This document shows, piece by piece, positions 31,046 through 43,218 of a DNA stretch of 64,000 nucleotides. Source of the stretch: Climacium dendroides (lineage: Eukaryota; Streptophyta; Bryopsida; Hypnales; Climaciaceae). The notes under the pieces are model-generated. The model saw nothing but the letters and a program-made list of their open reading frames with translations. It searched no databases and was not told where the DNA came from. The DNA is taken from positions 682,001 through 746,000 of the forward strand of contig OX467084.1 in assembly GCA_950106755.1 (NCBI GenBank), written 5' to 3'. The position numbers were made by a program, and so were the translations under genes. The stretch's first letter is position 1. Each line of letters begins with the position of its first letter.

Positions 31046-33440
31046 TATTTGATTATTGACGTAACAAATTGCAAGACGTTTTCAAATTTGGGCTTTGAAA
31101 GGGCCGGGCCCATTTCATTCCCGATTTTTTTTTGTTCATGTAAAGTTGAATTTCTATGTGGGCACAAATTGGACATTATTCTAGAATATAATGCCCAGTA
31201 GTCACTAATTTTAACTTCCTTAATGAAAATGTGAGCATTCAGGTTAAAAATTTCATAAGAATGTCAATTCTGTATATAAACACCCAATCCTTAAATTTAA
31301 TTCTATGATTTCCAACAAGATTCCTAAACTCCAATAAATATAAATTCAGAATTTGTACTGTAAAATGTTATTTACTTATCTTCCTCAATTTTGTATGTGA
31401 ATGCTCATTTTCAACATCCTTAATTTCATCTTTGTGAATGATAAAACCGTGAATCTGGATTCTTTGCAGTAAATTCATGCTATTTTTATAGAAGTAGGTC
31501 TTGTACCATTATAGATTTCCTAAACCTTTTTATGATTGTTTCCAACTTTTTGAGCACAATTGCTTGATTTAGAAGTTTCAATTTGAATTTGATAACTTTG
31601 TATGCAAACAAGTTTACTATGGTTGCCTTTTGATTTCATAGGTAAGTTTAACATTTGTTAAAATGAATCTAAAAATTATTTTTTAAGGACACAATCGAAG
31701 TAGTAGTTGATTTGTTTTTAATGATTGAAGTAGAAGTTGATGAAAATGAGGCATACAATTAAATTTCATAAAGAATCATAAGAGAAGAACATTTGTTAGT
31801 ATGAGTTGTATTTTCATAAATACAAAACTTGAAAGTATTTGGCATATATTACAGTCAAAGAGTACAAAGGAAGTAGAAATTTTAAATTATATAACATTTA
31901 TCATTATGTAACATTTATAATTTGTGCCAGAACATGGGTCTACTATTCCTTGAACAAACACATTTTGTCTATTATTTCACAATAATGCTATTGTTATTTT
32001 AAAAAAATACATATTTTTATGGATTTATCCCTCCAAAAACAACTTAGAACGTTATGAATAAGTTTGGTCTTAAATGTGACATTGAATTGTATTCATCTAC
32101 ACGTATGCCTTTAAAGCTCCCTAACCAAATATTTAAATTTTTTGGCATCTATTCAATTTGGTACGTCAAAAGAATTAGCTTAGTGCCGTGGATTTCACAT
32201 GACATACCCTCAAGCTTGAAACCTGAAACCCTAAAAACCCTAATATCCTAAAACCTCAATGTGAACTTCGTGAAATGTAAAGTCTATTTAAGTATCTATT
32301 TATTAAGTATCTAAACTTTTAGAAGCAAAAACCTGAAATGCTGTGAGTGTAAAGTAGAATTGGAGTTTAGTTCCATGGACTCCATGTAGAATACTATTTT
32401 GAGGCGGTCAATATTTATTGAATTAAAAACGAGAAGGAATTTCCCCAATTGCAGTCACTGTAGAAGGAGAAGAATGTACCAACTTTAGAAACAGTTGTAT
32501 GAGGGCATCTTCCTTGGCGAATAAAGTTGTCAGTCCAAATGACCCTTGACCATTTTTATCGAAGTGCGGAAAAGGCTAAAGGAATACAATAAGGCTACAA
32601 ATAATAATTCCACTTGCCGTTCGTGACAGTCTCCCATTCGCAAGAAGACACGTCACCGTATGAAAGTCAACGAGCAATAAAAACTTATTTCTTAAAAGGC
32701 TGCTGAATCCGTAACATCCGTGAGGAATTTGATTCATTCCTCTTTTAGGGTGCACCTGTAAGATTCCACCTGCAAAGGCATGAGGAATCCCAGAGCATCA
32801 GAAATTAGAAACATGACGTTCAAATTGTTGGATTGGGTTGGCGCTTGTTTGTTCGCGCCAACAATCTGGGTTGCATCACCGAATCGCATGCACGTCCTTC
32901 CTCTTTCACCATTCTCTTCCATCGAATTGTCGCATGTTTGTTGTTCCCGCTCTTTGTGTACACCTCGTTCACTTGCAGTGTTCTCGTCCGTGTCATGTTC
33001 TGGAGTCCCGATTCGTGAACGCTTGCGTCTGTTTGGTTGTTATCCGCTGCTGTCGTAGCTCAAGGACTTCAACGTCAAACCTTGCCGGTAACGTACTTCT
33101 CCCTTCTACATCTGTTTTGCATACTTCCATTCTAAACGTGAACGCTTGTCAGGATACATTTCGTCAAATGCTTCAGAAACACACTTGATTGCGCAGGTCT
33201 TCATTTTTTCTAAATCGCATTTCACATTGCAGCAATTGTACTTGAATTTCATTTGCAACCATTGTGCTTGAATATCATTTCGCAAGGTCTCTCCATCGGG
33301 AACGTCTAATGTTGTTCATTACCGGTTCCGTGAATTCCGGAATTACTAAAAATAGTAGTTTTGAGTTCAGCTTAGAAGTCTGTATGGATTCCGATAAATT
33401 CGGGATGTTTAGATGAATCATCACCGAAGTTATGACTAGC
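31046..33440. other. AT-rich interior left of unit C
   Basis: No gene recognised. 31,080-31,260 contains degenerate copies of arm sequence (ATAATGCCCA...AACTTCCTTAATGAAAAT). A small GC-richer patch at 32,800-33,100 carries an inverted repeat GTTGGCGC/GCGCCAAC (32837-32844 and 32855-32862), at a place comparable to the TTTTGGCGC cluster upstream of units A and B, and a possible splice donor CCGGTAACG near 33,087. Confidence 0.45.
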
Positions 33441-33443
33441 AGT

Positions 33444-33930
33444 TTAGCGCGACTCGCGCTAAATTACGTTTCTGAAATCTCATACATAGTTTAGCGCGTG
33501 CCACGGTAATGTATATTTCTGTTTTCTAATTCTAGACCACGGGATATGAAGTATAGAATAGTTGCACTGCAGTTCAGCGCGACTCGTGCTAAAGTGGGTT
33601 TCTGTCTGATAAGCCTAAGCGAGGTAATTGATTTACGGAGTAACTATATTTTAGCGCGAGTCGCGCTAAAGTATGTTTGGGAAGAGTCCGTGAATTTCAG
33701 CGCGAGTCGCGCTAAGATATTCTGTTTGATAATCCTGCACGGGTGATCGATATTCATTTTAGCACGAGTCGCGCTAAAGTTTGCTCCTCTCTGGTCAATC
33801 TGAATTAGAAGATAGGCCTGGTCCACAGGATTCATGTCCAGGATAACTTAACTGCATTTTAACTTATGCCTAGACAGTACAGATTACAAACAATTACATG
33901 AATGAACAACTTTAGCGCGAGTCGCGCTAA
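33444..33930. repeat. Array of 7 palindromes upstream of unit C gene
   Basis: Seven copies of an odd palindrome with consensus TTAGCGCGAGTCGCGCTAA start at 33444, 33491 (degenerate), 33574, 33651, 33697, 33759 and 33912. The architecture (9-bp half-sites around one base) is the same as in units A and B, but the half-site is TTAGCGCGA instead of TTAGGGCGG. Spacing is 46-153 bp. The last lies about 177 bp upstream of the ATG. Confidence 0.9.
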
Positions 33931-34106
33931 ACCATGATTCATGAATGAATAGAATTACAGTTTCCTACTATAGCAAAAGCAACACTAATAATTGTTTCCG
34001 TAGCACATTGACTTTAATAATGAAAAGTTATGTTTTTATTTAGAATTACGCACCTGAACTTCAGAACTTATTCTTGTTTGTAATCTGTTCTTGATTTACA
34101 GAGAAC

Positions 34107-36948
34107 ATGACCTCAAATATTATACCAGATGACATCGTGGATTCATCGGATGATGAGTTCCAGACTCTTGAGAGTATGAATGTTGGTGTTCCAGAGTGTG
34201 AAGGGCTTCCTCGCCGAATGTGGAACACAAGGTGTGTTACCTTGTACAATGGCGATGGCGTGCTTGTTGGAGAAGGGACTTGTCATAGCGTGGACTCCCA
34301 ACTCGTACTTGGTGCCAATGGACCACTTGGAGACACGCACGTGTCTGTACACATTTCAAAGTCACACATTCTCTGAAGTGGACATTCCTCGAGAACGAGT
34401 GTACTCTTTGGTAGCTTGGCCAATTGAGCTCGTCCATTGTCGTGGGGCGAGTCTGAAGGATCATGAAGCAAGGGACCATTTCAATCGTTCCCGAGAAGCG
34501 CTCTTGAACCCCCCTTCTTCTAAATCGGCGAGGCCCTATTCCAGTACCGTCAGAAACCCGCCTCGTGAGACTGCGTTGAAAACAAAGGAGCTTCTTACTC
34601 AAGGGTCGATCAATGCGGTGTCAAGCAAATTGTATTGCAGTCAAAATTGCATTCAACCGTTTCCTAGGGAGAAAATACGAGCCTTTTGAGAACGCATGTA
34701 TCAGAATTCAACTTTCAAGCATAGAGCCTTCATGAAGACGGACGTGCACAGGCAGATCCATCGAGATGCACGCGGAAGGAGGATGGTAACAATTGAAGGA
34801 ATAAATGTATGTTTGCGCGCATGGATGCATATTGCGGGGGTCGCAGAGTCTACTTTCTATTGCTACCTCAATTACATGAAGGCTGATAGGGAAGCAAAGG
34901 ATCACGGGAACATGGGATTGCTCAAGCCTCGAGAGTATACCGAACAAGCCACGGCTTCATTGAAGTGCATTCTCGACAAGGAAGCCGATCACATGCCACA
35001 TCACTCTCGAACTTTGAAGGAAGGTGACAAGGTCGTGTCGAAGATTTTGCTGGCTTCTTTTCAGTGGAAGGACCAGTTGAAGAAAGTCAATGAAGCTAAT
35101 GTGGCTTTTGGATTGAAAGAGATCTCAAATTCAAACTTGAGCAAGATAAGGTCGTCAAAGTTCCCGGAGTACGATGTGAAGAAGCCTGGGGACAATTTTG
35201 CAAGATGTGCTACTTGTGACAAGTATAATGAGCTCGTGAAGGGCGTTATCTCAAGATCTCATATCGCCTTGAAGTGGTCAAGGATGTTGGATAAGCATCT
35301 ACTCACAGCTCGTGCGCACATAGATGTTTATTATATCAACCGGGATTGGTCGTTCAAGTTTCCGCATGAGTGCGTTACAATCATACATGACAAGATGGAT
35401 CATGCCAAGACCGCTTCTCCCGTCTTTTCGCACAAGAGTAAAGAGCTTGACGGCTTGATGAAGCTACCCGTTTCAGTGACGGGTATGATTGCGCACGGTC
35501 ATGGTGATGTGCGCTATGCGCATTATGGCTTAGAAGTCTTCACCCATGACTCCAACTATACCATTGGTTCAATGGCAAAGTTGTTGTGAGATCTGGAGTT
35601 GATGCCGAAGTCTTCTTCGCGAGAGTTGTTCAAGAATTCAAAGTCCACAAATCTCTTTAAGGCTGTGTTAGAGGGTGCAACAATGTGCGGCGTGTCTTTG
35701 CCGCCACCGCCAAGTAACTTAGCTCCGGCGGTGCCGCTGCCCCCTATCTTGAATGTTCAGATGGACAATGCAACTGGAGACAACAAAAATAGATATGTCT
35801 TCTATTTTTGGTCTCTGCTTGTTGCAAAAAAGATCTTCCGGGAAGTTTATGTGAACTTCATGATTGTGGGTCATACGCATGACGACATCGATGCGCTCTT
35901 CGGAAGATGGAGCATGGATTTGAAGAAGGAGAACTTCCCTACAGTTCTTGCGCTCATGAAGTCGTTCATGGACGTGGATTTCATTCCCACTATCCCTCAC
36001 CTCATCGAAGAAGTGCCCAATTTCAAGGGGTTCATAGCGGGTTCATTTGAAGATGGCAATGAGATCCTTGTTGGGCATACAAGACCGCAACAATTGAAGT
36101 TCTTCTTGGATTCCACAGGTTGCCTTGTCATGATGTACAAACTCTTGTGCACTGATGTTGATTGGCTAGGGAAAGATGGCAATGGCATCAAGTTGTGGAA
36201 AGAAGATGCAGAAGGAAGGAGTTTGTGGCCACGAGGTGTACCATTGCCCGTTCCGTTGAAGCCTATGAAAGATTTGGAGAACATCGTCAAAGGCGTGTCG
36301 GGGTTTGTGAAGTATTGGGACAATTTGTGCAATGCGGACGTCACCGGGGAGTATCGGAGACGTTTTGAGCACGTGGTGAAGTATTGGCGTGGCGTGAAAG
36401 TAGCATTGATGGAACCGTTACCCACATTTCCAACTTTGAAGGACGGTTTCTGGCCAAATACACGTGTTCAACCAAGTCGAGTGGATCAAATAGACGATGA
36501 TGGAGAGGATCGTGAAGAATTTGGAGAAGATGAACCATACGTTGGGCCACTAAGTGGTCGTCCAAATCCATCTTTTAGAGTAGCGCGAGACTTGTTTGAA
36601 GGCTATTTTGTTGCGATTCGACCTGCTGAAGGTGACCTCCATCCTGTTTGGATTGGAAGGGCATTGTCTAATCCAAACTGCGATCCAGAGAATCAGAACT
36701 GCGTTCTTATTCAATATTTTCGTCCGACATCAAGGAATCAAGATGTCCAAGACTTCTACACCGATTGGGATAGCGAAAGAGGTCTACGTTGGAAGGTTGA
36801 TGAAACTGAAGGTCCAATGTGGCAGCACACGGATGCTCTTATGACAGCATGGAAGTCGAGGATCCAGAAGGACACTGTGGAGTGTATGATCAAGATACCA
36901 GCTATACAAATCGAAGTCATCAACGAAAGTCTGGCTTTGTATAATTGA
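34107..36948 (+). pseudogene. Diverged homologue of the 922-aa protein, unit C
   Basis: Unit C encodes the same protein as A and B with clear divergence throughout. It starts MTSNIIPDDIVDSSDDEFQ at 34107, just after an acceptor-like TTTACAG, and has no stop where A and B have TAG. It is broken by a net 4-bp insertion near 34,365-34,375 (after HISKSH), a stop at 34687-34689 and a stop at 35587-35589; both stops are TGA where A and B have CGA (Arg). All key motifs survive, including CATCDKYNEL, HDKMDH, VQMDNATGDNKNRY, GHTHDDIDALFGRWS and the C-terminal domain. C is therefore an older, decayed member whose acidic N-terminus shows what A and B have lost or splice around. Confidence 0.85.
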
Positions 36949-37374
36949 GAAGCCATAACCACATATCTTTATAATTATGTGGCATGTTTTGTTTTGTATT
37001 TAACATCCTTATATTGTGTGTAATGGATGGAAATGTACATCTATTCTATTTTCATTTTGATAAATATATTATTTTATTTATTTGAATTGACTATATTTTT
37101 CCCCCATCATTTTCACTTGTTTTTTTTTGCATAGTTGTGTTTTACACTTTCATTTTTATGCACTCATTTTACTCTCATTTTAATGGAAACTGTGCCTTCA
37201 TACAAAAAAGTTTGTATTTGTCAACTTTAGTTGTTTGGAGCAAATCCATTCTTATAACTATCAAAATGGACAATATTATTTTGGGATACCCCAATACTCC
37301 CATTTTTTTGAATATATCTTTTTTAAGTACTTCCTCAACAAGTCTACATACTTCTTTTGCTCTAAACGCTATAT
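36949..37374 (+). other. 3' region of unit C and spacer to unit B
   Basis: After the unit C stop, patches match the 3' region of unit B read in reverse (TGTGTAATGGATGGAA, CTCATTTTAATGGAAA, ACAATATTATTTTGGGA). Homology stops at GAATATA (about 37,320), and the unit B end starts about 53 bp further at AACGCTATATTC. Units C and B are thus tail to tail with a short spacer. Nothing else is seen. Confidence 0.55.
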
Positions 37375-38175
37375 TCAAAATTTTGGGAGTTTAGGACTCT
37401 CCCAAAATAATATTGTCGATTTTGATACCAATACGAATGGATGTTTTGTATATAATTTAGGTTGACAAATATTAGACATACTAATTTTTTAATGCAATTT
37501 CCATTAAAATGAGAGTGTAGTGACATACAAAGTCTCTAATTTGAACATTAGGTCAAATTTCAAGCACCAATGCTAACATTAATATACATAAAATCTTTAC
37601 TTTTTGAACACCATGTCATGAGCTTTGAAGTTGGTTGTAAAGGATGGTTCATGTCATTCAAACGGTCCGAGTTCTATTCCCATTGAATATGAATAAGCGG
37701 TTGAGGGAGAGGCATGACTTGGTGCTGCCTAATGACCTATGCATGCAGCTAGGAAAGTTGTAACAATCAATCGGCCCCCTACCCGAATTGTGACAATTAC
37801 TTAACACAATTATCAAACACATAGTCATTAGAACCACTACCCATTTTTTCCAGTTGCTTCAAATTATCAATAATATTCGTCATAGATATTATAACATAAG
37901 TGCTTCAACAAAAATAAATTAAAACATAGAAAAATAATAAAACTCAAATGTACTTAGAAACAATTTATTATAATTGAAATTGAATCCTCTTGTTTTGTAA
38001 AAACAAAAGCTACATTTCAAAGCATATAAACAATACCAAACTATAAATCCAAACCAACATAATTAAAGTATATGCCATCTACTGCAATATATAAATTCCA
38101 TCCATTACACAGAATATGTGGATGGGAAATACAAAATAAAGCATACCACATATACCCTTATGTACATATGGCTTC

Positions 38176-40944
38176 TCAATTATAGGAACTCAAGCTCTCG
38201 TTAATGACTTCAATTTGTATAGCAGGGATCTTAATCATGCACTCCTGAGTGTCTTTCTTGATCCTCGACTTCCACGTTGTCATAAGAGCATCAGTGTGTT
38301 GCCAAACAGGAGGTTCAGTTTCATCTACCTTCCAACGCAGACCTCTTTCGCTGTCCCATCCGGTGTAGAAATCTATAACATCTTGATTCCTTGATGTTGG
38401 ACGAAAGTATTGAATACGGACACAATTCGGATTTTCTGGGCTGCAGTTCGGATCAGACAATGCCCTTGCAATCCACACCGGATGAGTGTCACCATCTGCG
38501 GGGCGAACCGCAACAAAATAGCCTTCAAACAAATCTCGAGCTACCCGAAAGGATGGATTTGGACGACCACTCAACGGCCCAACGTACGGGTCATCTTCCC
38601 CAAACTCTTCACGCTCTTCACCATCCTCGTTCAATTCATCCGCTCGATCTGCTACTACTCGTGAAGTTGGCCAAAAACCATCTCTCAAAACACCAAAGGT
38701 AGGTAATGGTTCCATCAACGCTGTCTTGACGCCACGCCAGTACCTCATTATGTGCTCGTAACGTCTTAGGTAATCCCCAGTGACATCTGCATTGCATAAA
38801 TTGTCCCAATATTTCACGAACCCCGACACACCTTTGACGATGTCATCTAAGCCTTTCATAGGCTTCAACGGAACAGGCAGCGGTTCACCCCGTGGCCACA
38901 AACTTCGCCCTTCAACATCTTCTTTCCATAATTTGATGCCTCTTCCGTCTTCTCCTAACCACTCTGCATCAATGCAAAGAAGTTTGTACTTCATGACAGG
39001 GCACCCCGTTGAGTCCAGGTAGAACTTCAACTGATGTGGTTTTGTGTGTCCAACGAGGATGTCATCACCATCAACAAGCGACCCTGCTATAAAACCCTTG
39101 AAATAGGGCACTTCTTCAATAAGGTGAGGGATAACGGGGATGGAATCCACATCCATGAACGACTTCATTAGTGCTGGTACTGTAGACAAGTTGTCTTTCT
39201 TCAAATCCATGCTCCATCTTCCAAACAACGCATCTATGTCGTCATGTGTGTGACCCACAATCATGAAGTTCACGTACACTTCCCGGAAGATTTTGTTTGC
39301 GACAAGTAAAGACCAAAAACAGAAAACATATCTATTCTTGTTGTCTCCAGTGGCATTGTCCATCTGCACGTTCAAAATGGGCGGTAGCCGCATGGCTGGA
39401 GCTAAAGTATTTGGCAACGGCGGTAGTGACACGTTGCACATGTCTGCACCCTCTAGTACAGCCTTAAACAAAGTAGTGGACTTTGAATTTTTGAACAACT
39501 CTCTAGAAGAAGACTTCGGAACTAACTCTAAATCTCGCAACAACTTTGCCATTGATCCAACGGTATAGTTGGAGTCATGGGAGAAGACATCCAAGCCATA
39601 ATGCGCGTAGCGTACATCTGCATGACCATGTGCAAGCATGCCCGTCACAGAAACTAGTAGCTTCATGAGGCCATCGAGTTCTTTACTCTTGTGAGAGAAC
39701 ACAGGACAAGCGGTTTTCGAGTGATCCATTTTGTCGTGTATGATTGTAAGACATTCATGCGGAGACTTGAATGACAACTCTCGATTGATGTAATATACAT
39801 CCCTATGGGCACGAGCAATGGTAAGATGCTTATCCAATCTTCTTGCCCATTTCAAAGCAGTTTGAGATCCACTGATAGCACCCTTAACAAGCTCATTTAG
39901 CTTGTCACAAGTAGCACACCGAGCAAAATTATCCCCTAGCTTCTTCACATTGAATTCTGAGAACTTTGTGGACCTTATTTTACTCAAGTTCGAAGTGGAG
40001 ATCTCCTTCAATCCGAAGGCCGCATTGGAATCATTGAGTTTCTTCAATTGGTCTTTCCATTGAAATGAGGCCGGAAGAATCTTTGACACAACCTTCTCAC
40101 TTGCCTTCAGACTCCGGGTGCGATGCAGCATATGATCGGCTTCCCTGTCAAGGATGCACTTTAAAGAAGCTATTGCTTGTAGGGTATGTTCTCTAGGCTT
40201 CAACAGTCCTATATTACCGTGATCCCTTGCTTCTCGATCAAGCTTCATGTATTTTGAGTAGCGATAGAATGTAGACTCAGCAACTCCCGCAATAAGCATC
40301 CATGCGCGCAAACACACATTTATGCCTTCAATTGTAACCATCTTTCTTCGATGTGCACCTTCATGAATTTGTCTGTACACATCAGTCTTCATGAAGGCAC
40401 GGTGTTTAAATGTTGAATTTCTGTACATTCTTTCTCGAAATGCCCGAATTCTCTCCCTCGGGAACGATTGGATACAATTCTTATTGCAGCAGACCTTGCT
40501 AGACACCATGTTGATTGACTCTTGTGTAAGGAGGTCTTTTGCTCTGACAGCAGTTTGACGAGGCGGATTTCGGTTGGCACTTGCATAGGGCCTAGCAGAT
40601 TTGGATGATGGTGGATTCTTTAAACTTGCTTGCAGATGGTTGAATTTGTCTCTCTGTTCATGATCGCGTAAACTAGCACCACGACAGTGCACGAGCTCAA
40701 TAGGCCAAGCTACTAATGAGAAGACATTCTCTTCAGAAATGTCCACTTCAGAATGTGATTTTGAAATGTGCACTGACACATGAGTGTCTCCAAGAGGTCT
40801 AGTGACACCAAGTACAAGATCTGAATTCACACTATGATAAGTACCTTGTCCAACAAGAACGCCCTCTCCATTATACAAAGTAACAAACCTTGTATTCCAT
40901 TTTTGTCGAGGAAGCCCTTCACACTCAGGAATGCCAGCACTCAT
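38176..40944 (-). CDS. 922-aa DUF7869-like transposase-like protein, unit B
   Basis: The frame is open over 922 residues and differs from the unit A protein at only a few tens of positions or fewer by eye (for example GPLGDT/RPLGDT near residue 49, VQPFP/IQSFP near 158, VCYAH/VRYAH near 444). All motifs listed for unit A are intact: CCNKNC, the helix-turn-helix-like segment, CATCDKLNEL, HDKMDH, VQMDNATGDNKNRY, GHTHDDIDALFGRWS and the C-terminal domain. The same in-frame upstream ATG (41013) and the same TAG (40957-40959) occur as in A. Conservation of an uninterrupted frame in both copies argues that protein function was under selection until recently. Confidence 0.75.
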   Translation of the reverse strand: MSAGIPECEGLPRQKWNTRFVTLYNGEGVLVGQGTYHSVNSDLVLGVTRPLGDTHVSVHISKSHSEVDISEENVFSLVAWPIELVHCRGASLRDHEQRDKFNHLQASLKNPPSSKSARPYASANRNPPRQTAVRAKDLLTQESINMVSSKVCCNKNCIQSFPRERIRAFRERMYRNSTFKHRAFMKTDVYRQIHEGAHRRKMVTIEGINVCLRAWMLIAGVAESTFYRYSKYMKLDREARDHGNIGLLKPREHTLQAIASLKCILDREADHMLHRTRSLKASEKVVSKILPASFQWKDQLKKLNDSNAAFGLKEISTSNLSKIRSTKFSEFNVKKLGDNFARCATCDKLNELVKGAISGSQTALKWARRLDKHLTIARAHRDVYYINRELSFKSPHECLTIIHDKMDHSKTACPVFSHKSKELDGLMKLLVSVTGMLAHGHADVRYAHYGLDVFSHDSNYTVGSMAKLLRDLELVPKSSSRELFKNSKSTTLFKAVLEGADMCNVSLPPLPNTLAPAMRLPPILNVQMDNATGDNKNRYVFCFWSLLVANKIFREVYVNFMIVGHTHDDIDALFGRWSMDLKKDNLSTVPALMKSFMDVDSIPVIPHLIEEVPYFKGFIAGSLVDGDDILVGHTKPHQLKFYLDSTGCPVMKYKLLCIDAEWLGEDGRGIKLWKEDVEGRSLWPRGEPLPVPLKPMKGLDDIVKGVSGFVKYWDNLCNADVTGDYLRRYEHIMRYWRGVKTALMEPLPTFGVLRDGFWPTSRVVADRADELNEDGEEREEFGEDDPYVGPLSGRPNPSFRVARDLFEGYFVAVRPADGDTHPVWIARALSDPNCSPENPNCVRIQYFRPTSRNQDVIDFYTGWDSERGLRWKVDETEPPVWQHTDALMTTWKSRIKKDTQECMIKIPAIQIEVINESLSSYN

Positions 40945-41116
40945 TTCTTGAAGTACCTAGAGTTCATCGTCTGATGAGTCCATGAGGTCAAGTGGGACAT
41001 CAACGGAGCCCATATTATCTGTAACCGTAAACCACAATCCGAATAGAAAATTAATAGATGAAGAAAGACCTGTCAAATTTTATTTAATGTAATTTTTCAA
41101 TTTATATAAACGCAGT

Positions 41117-42243
41117 TTAGGGCGGACCTCCCTAAACTGCACAACTAGACAAACAAAGTTCTAGATCAATGAAGACCAATCTGATCGAAATAAATGATCA
41201 TTGTACGGCTAACAACCCTTATTTGCTTCACAGTAGTGTGAAATTTTCTGAACACAGATGCCGCAGACCTGATTCATTTTCTTAATCTGTCAATATCAAT
41301 GGCGTGGCGGTTTTAGGCTAATAGCATGACCACTTTGTCAGATTTTAGAAACTAAATAAGACATCCCCTCATATTTTATTTCTTAAGTACAGAAATTGTG
41401 GCATTTCAATTTAGGGCGAACCTACCTAAACTACATGAACATAGTGTGAAATATTCCAGACTCGACATGCTGAAACCCTATAAATTGAACAAGGAAGAAG
41501 TGTATTTTAGGGTGGACCTCCCTAAACTACATGACCGGTAGAAACTGCGTGAAGGTTGTCGAAGTCCTTTCTAAATTGAACAAGAACCTGCTTTGTTCAC
41601 TGTTGTACAATAAAAAACTATTGCAATGCAATTTAGGGCGGACCGTCCTAAAGTGTATGTCCGGACTCTCCGTGTATTGAAGATATAGCAATACCTACCT
41701 AATTATGCTTCTAAAACATTTAGGTTTGCCAGTATGTAATTTAGGACGGACCGCCCTAAACTGCAATGACAGTATATATAGCGTAAATATAAATTGTCTT
41801 CATTTCAGTGGGTAAATGATGCATTGCAATTTAGGGCGGACCAACCTAAACTGCTCGTCCCACTAGTAAAAAATTTACTATATAGAATATAAATTAAGGC
41901 GTTGATGCATTTCATTTTAGGGCGGACCGACCTAAAGTGCATATCCAAACTGTTGATTTTGTGATTATTTATTAGAAACCCCAACTTATTTAAGTCTTCA
42001 GAAAATATTTAGGTTTGTCAATTTGCAATTTAGGGCGGACCGCCCTAAACTGCATGAATAGGGTTAAGGAAATTGGATTCAGTGCTACTGTATTTTGTTG
42101 TCATATTCATAAAATTATTTCCCATCGCAGTGCAGTTTAGGTCGGACCGACCTAAACTACACTTCTTACAAAAATGTAATATGCTCGACATGAAATACAA
42201 GTCATGACATGGTCTACTTGCGTTTTAGGACGGACCGTCCTAA
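41117..42243. repeat. Array of 10 palindromes upstream of unit B gene
   Basis: Ten palindromes of the TTAGGGCGGACCGCCCTAA type start at 41117, 41411, 41507, 41633, 41741, 41831, 41917, 42030, 42137 and 42225, in the same order and with the same spacing as in unit A. Unit A has one more because a 107-bp segment is duplicated there. Confidence 0.9.
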
Positions 42244-42746
42244 ATTGCACGTCTTCAAAAACATGTAGCCCACTGAAGTTTCTAAATATAGATCCGGATT
42301 TTACGGCTACAAACCAAGGTACCTATTCATACCGCAGAAATTGAATTCAGTATGATGACTTAAAACTGAACTTGTACTTGAAAATGTATGAGCACATTGC
42401 AAATTCCTCAATACGAAATTAAAATGTTTAAGAAGAAAAGGAGAACTCTGTCGAACTTGAAATCTGTTGCGTTCTATGACTATGCACAAAGTACTGGAGT
42501 GCTACAAATGTCTAGACAAAGAAAATGCTTTCATCTGTTGGTTGTACGCAAAGCGCACCTTGAACTGCAGAACGCCTCGTCCAACTGTGTTCAAACCACA
42601 ACAGAAGAAAATGACAACAATGAATAACAGAGAGCTTGAACAGGTTCACGATCACATAAGAAAAGCCAAATGAGAATGAGAACGACACTAACAATCTCAA
42701 CGCGCATACACAAAGTTTTCGGCCACCCGCGCCGGGGGGAGCAAAG

Positions 42747-42755
42747 TTTTGGCGC
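42747..42755. promoter_or_regulatory. TTTTGGCGC (E2F-like) motif, unit B
   Basis: One intact TTTTGGCGC in a GC-rich patch about 1.7 kb upstream of the upstream ATG; the third site of unit A (GCGCCAAAA) is GCACCAAAA here. Its role as a promoter element is inferred from position and consensus only. Confidence 0.3.
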
Positions 42756-43197
42756 CGGAAGGGGGCCGCACCAAAACAAAATGAATTCAAATTTCAAATT
42801 TTTTTTTGGGAGATTCGTTTTCCACTTTGTAGCACTTTTTCAGGTCACACGATCTTTGGAAGAAGTTCGTGCAGTCTTTCATTAGAAAAATAGTCGTCCA
42901 CTTGACAATGCTTACTTCAAATTCAAGCCTATTTCAGGTGTTTGCGGATTTGCAAAGTCAACTACTGGAAATTTTTTTCGCAAATCACAGTGTTGACAAA
43001 GCAAATTTTGCGCGCGATTTTTTGTCTAACATTAAAGATTTCCAGAAGTAGGTGAGACATTCTCTCCTTCCTTTTCCTTGCCACGCAACAATGCATGTGC
43101 AAAGAATGTATTGAACTTTTGTAACTTTGTTGACTTTGCATTTTAAAAATAAAATCTCTTTGTTTATAAATGTTGGTGTACAAAATGTAAACAACGC

Positions 43198-43218
43198 TTT
43201 AGGGTTTAGGGTTTAGGG
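43198..43218. repeat. Interstitial TTTAGGG repeats
   Basis: Three exact plant telomere-type heptamers, followed by a degenerate one (TATAGGG). Such short interstitial runs are common in plant promoters and at break-repair sites; here they lie between the end of unit B and the right arm. Confidence 0.7.

Larger units (their letters stand above)
37375..43189 (-). mobile_element. Unit B: nearly identical copy of unit A
   Basis: From 37375 to 42899 it matches unit A almost base for base, with a few substitutions, one fewer palindrome unit and small indels in the GC patch near 42,715. The copy continues past the point where A is cut, through a short non-coding stretch to about 43,190. The 3' hairpin (TTTTGGGAG...CTCCCAAAA) is at 37381-37407. 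Near-identity of two full units indicates recent duplication or transposition. Confidence 0.7.

Noticed and set aside
43198..43218. TTTAGGG run as a telomere or fusion point.
   Set aside because: Only three exact units; too short for telomeric DNA and compatible with a telobox or chance.
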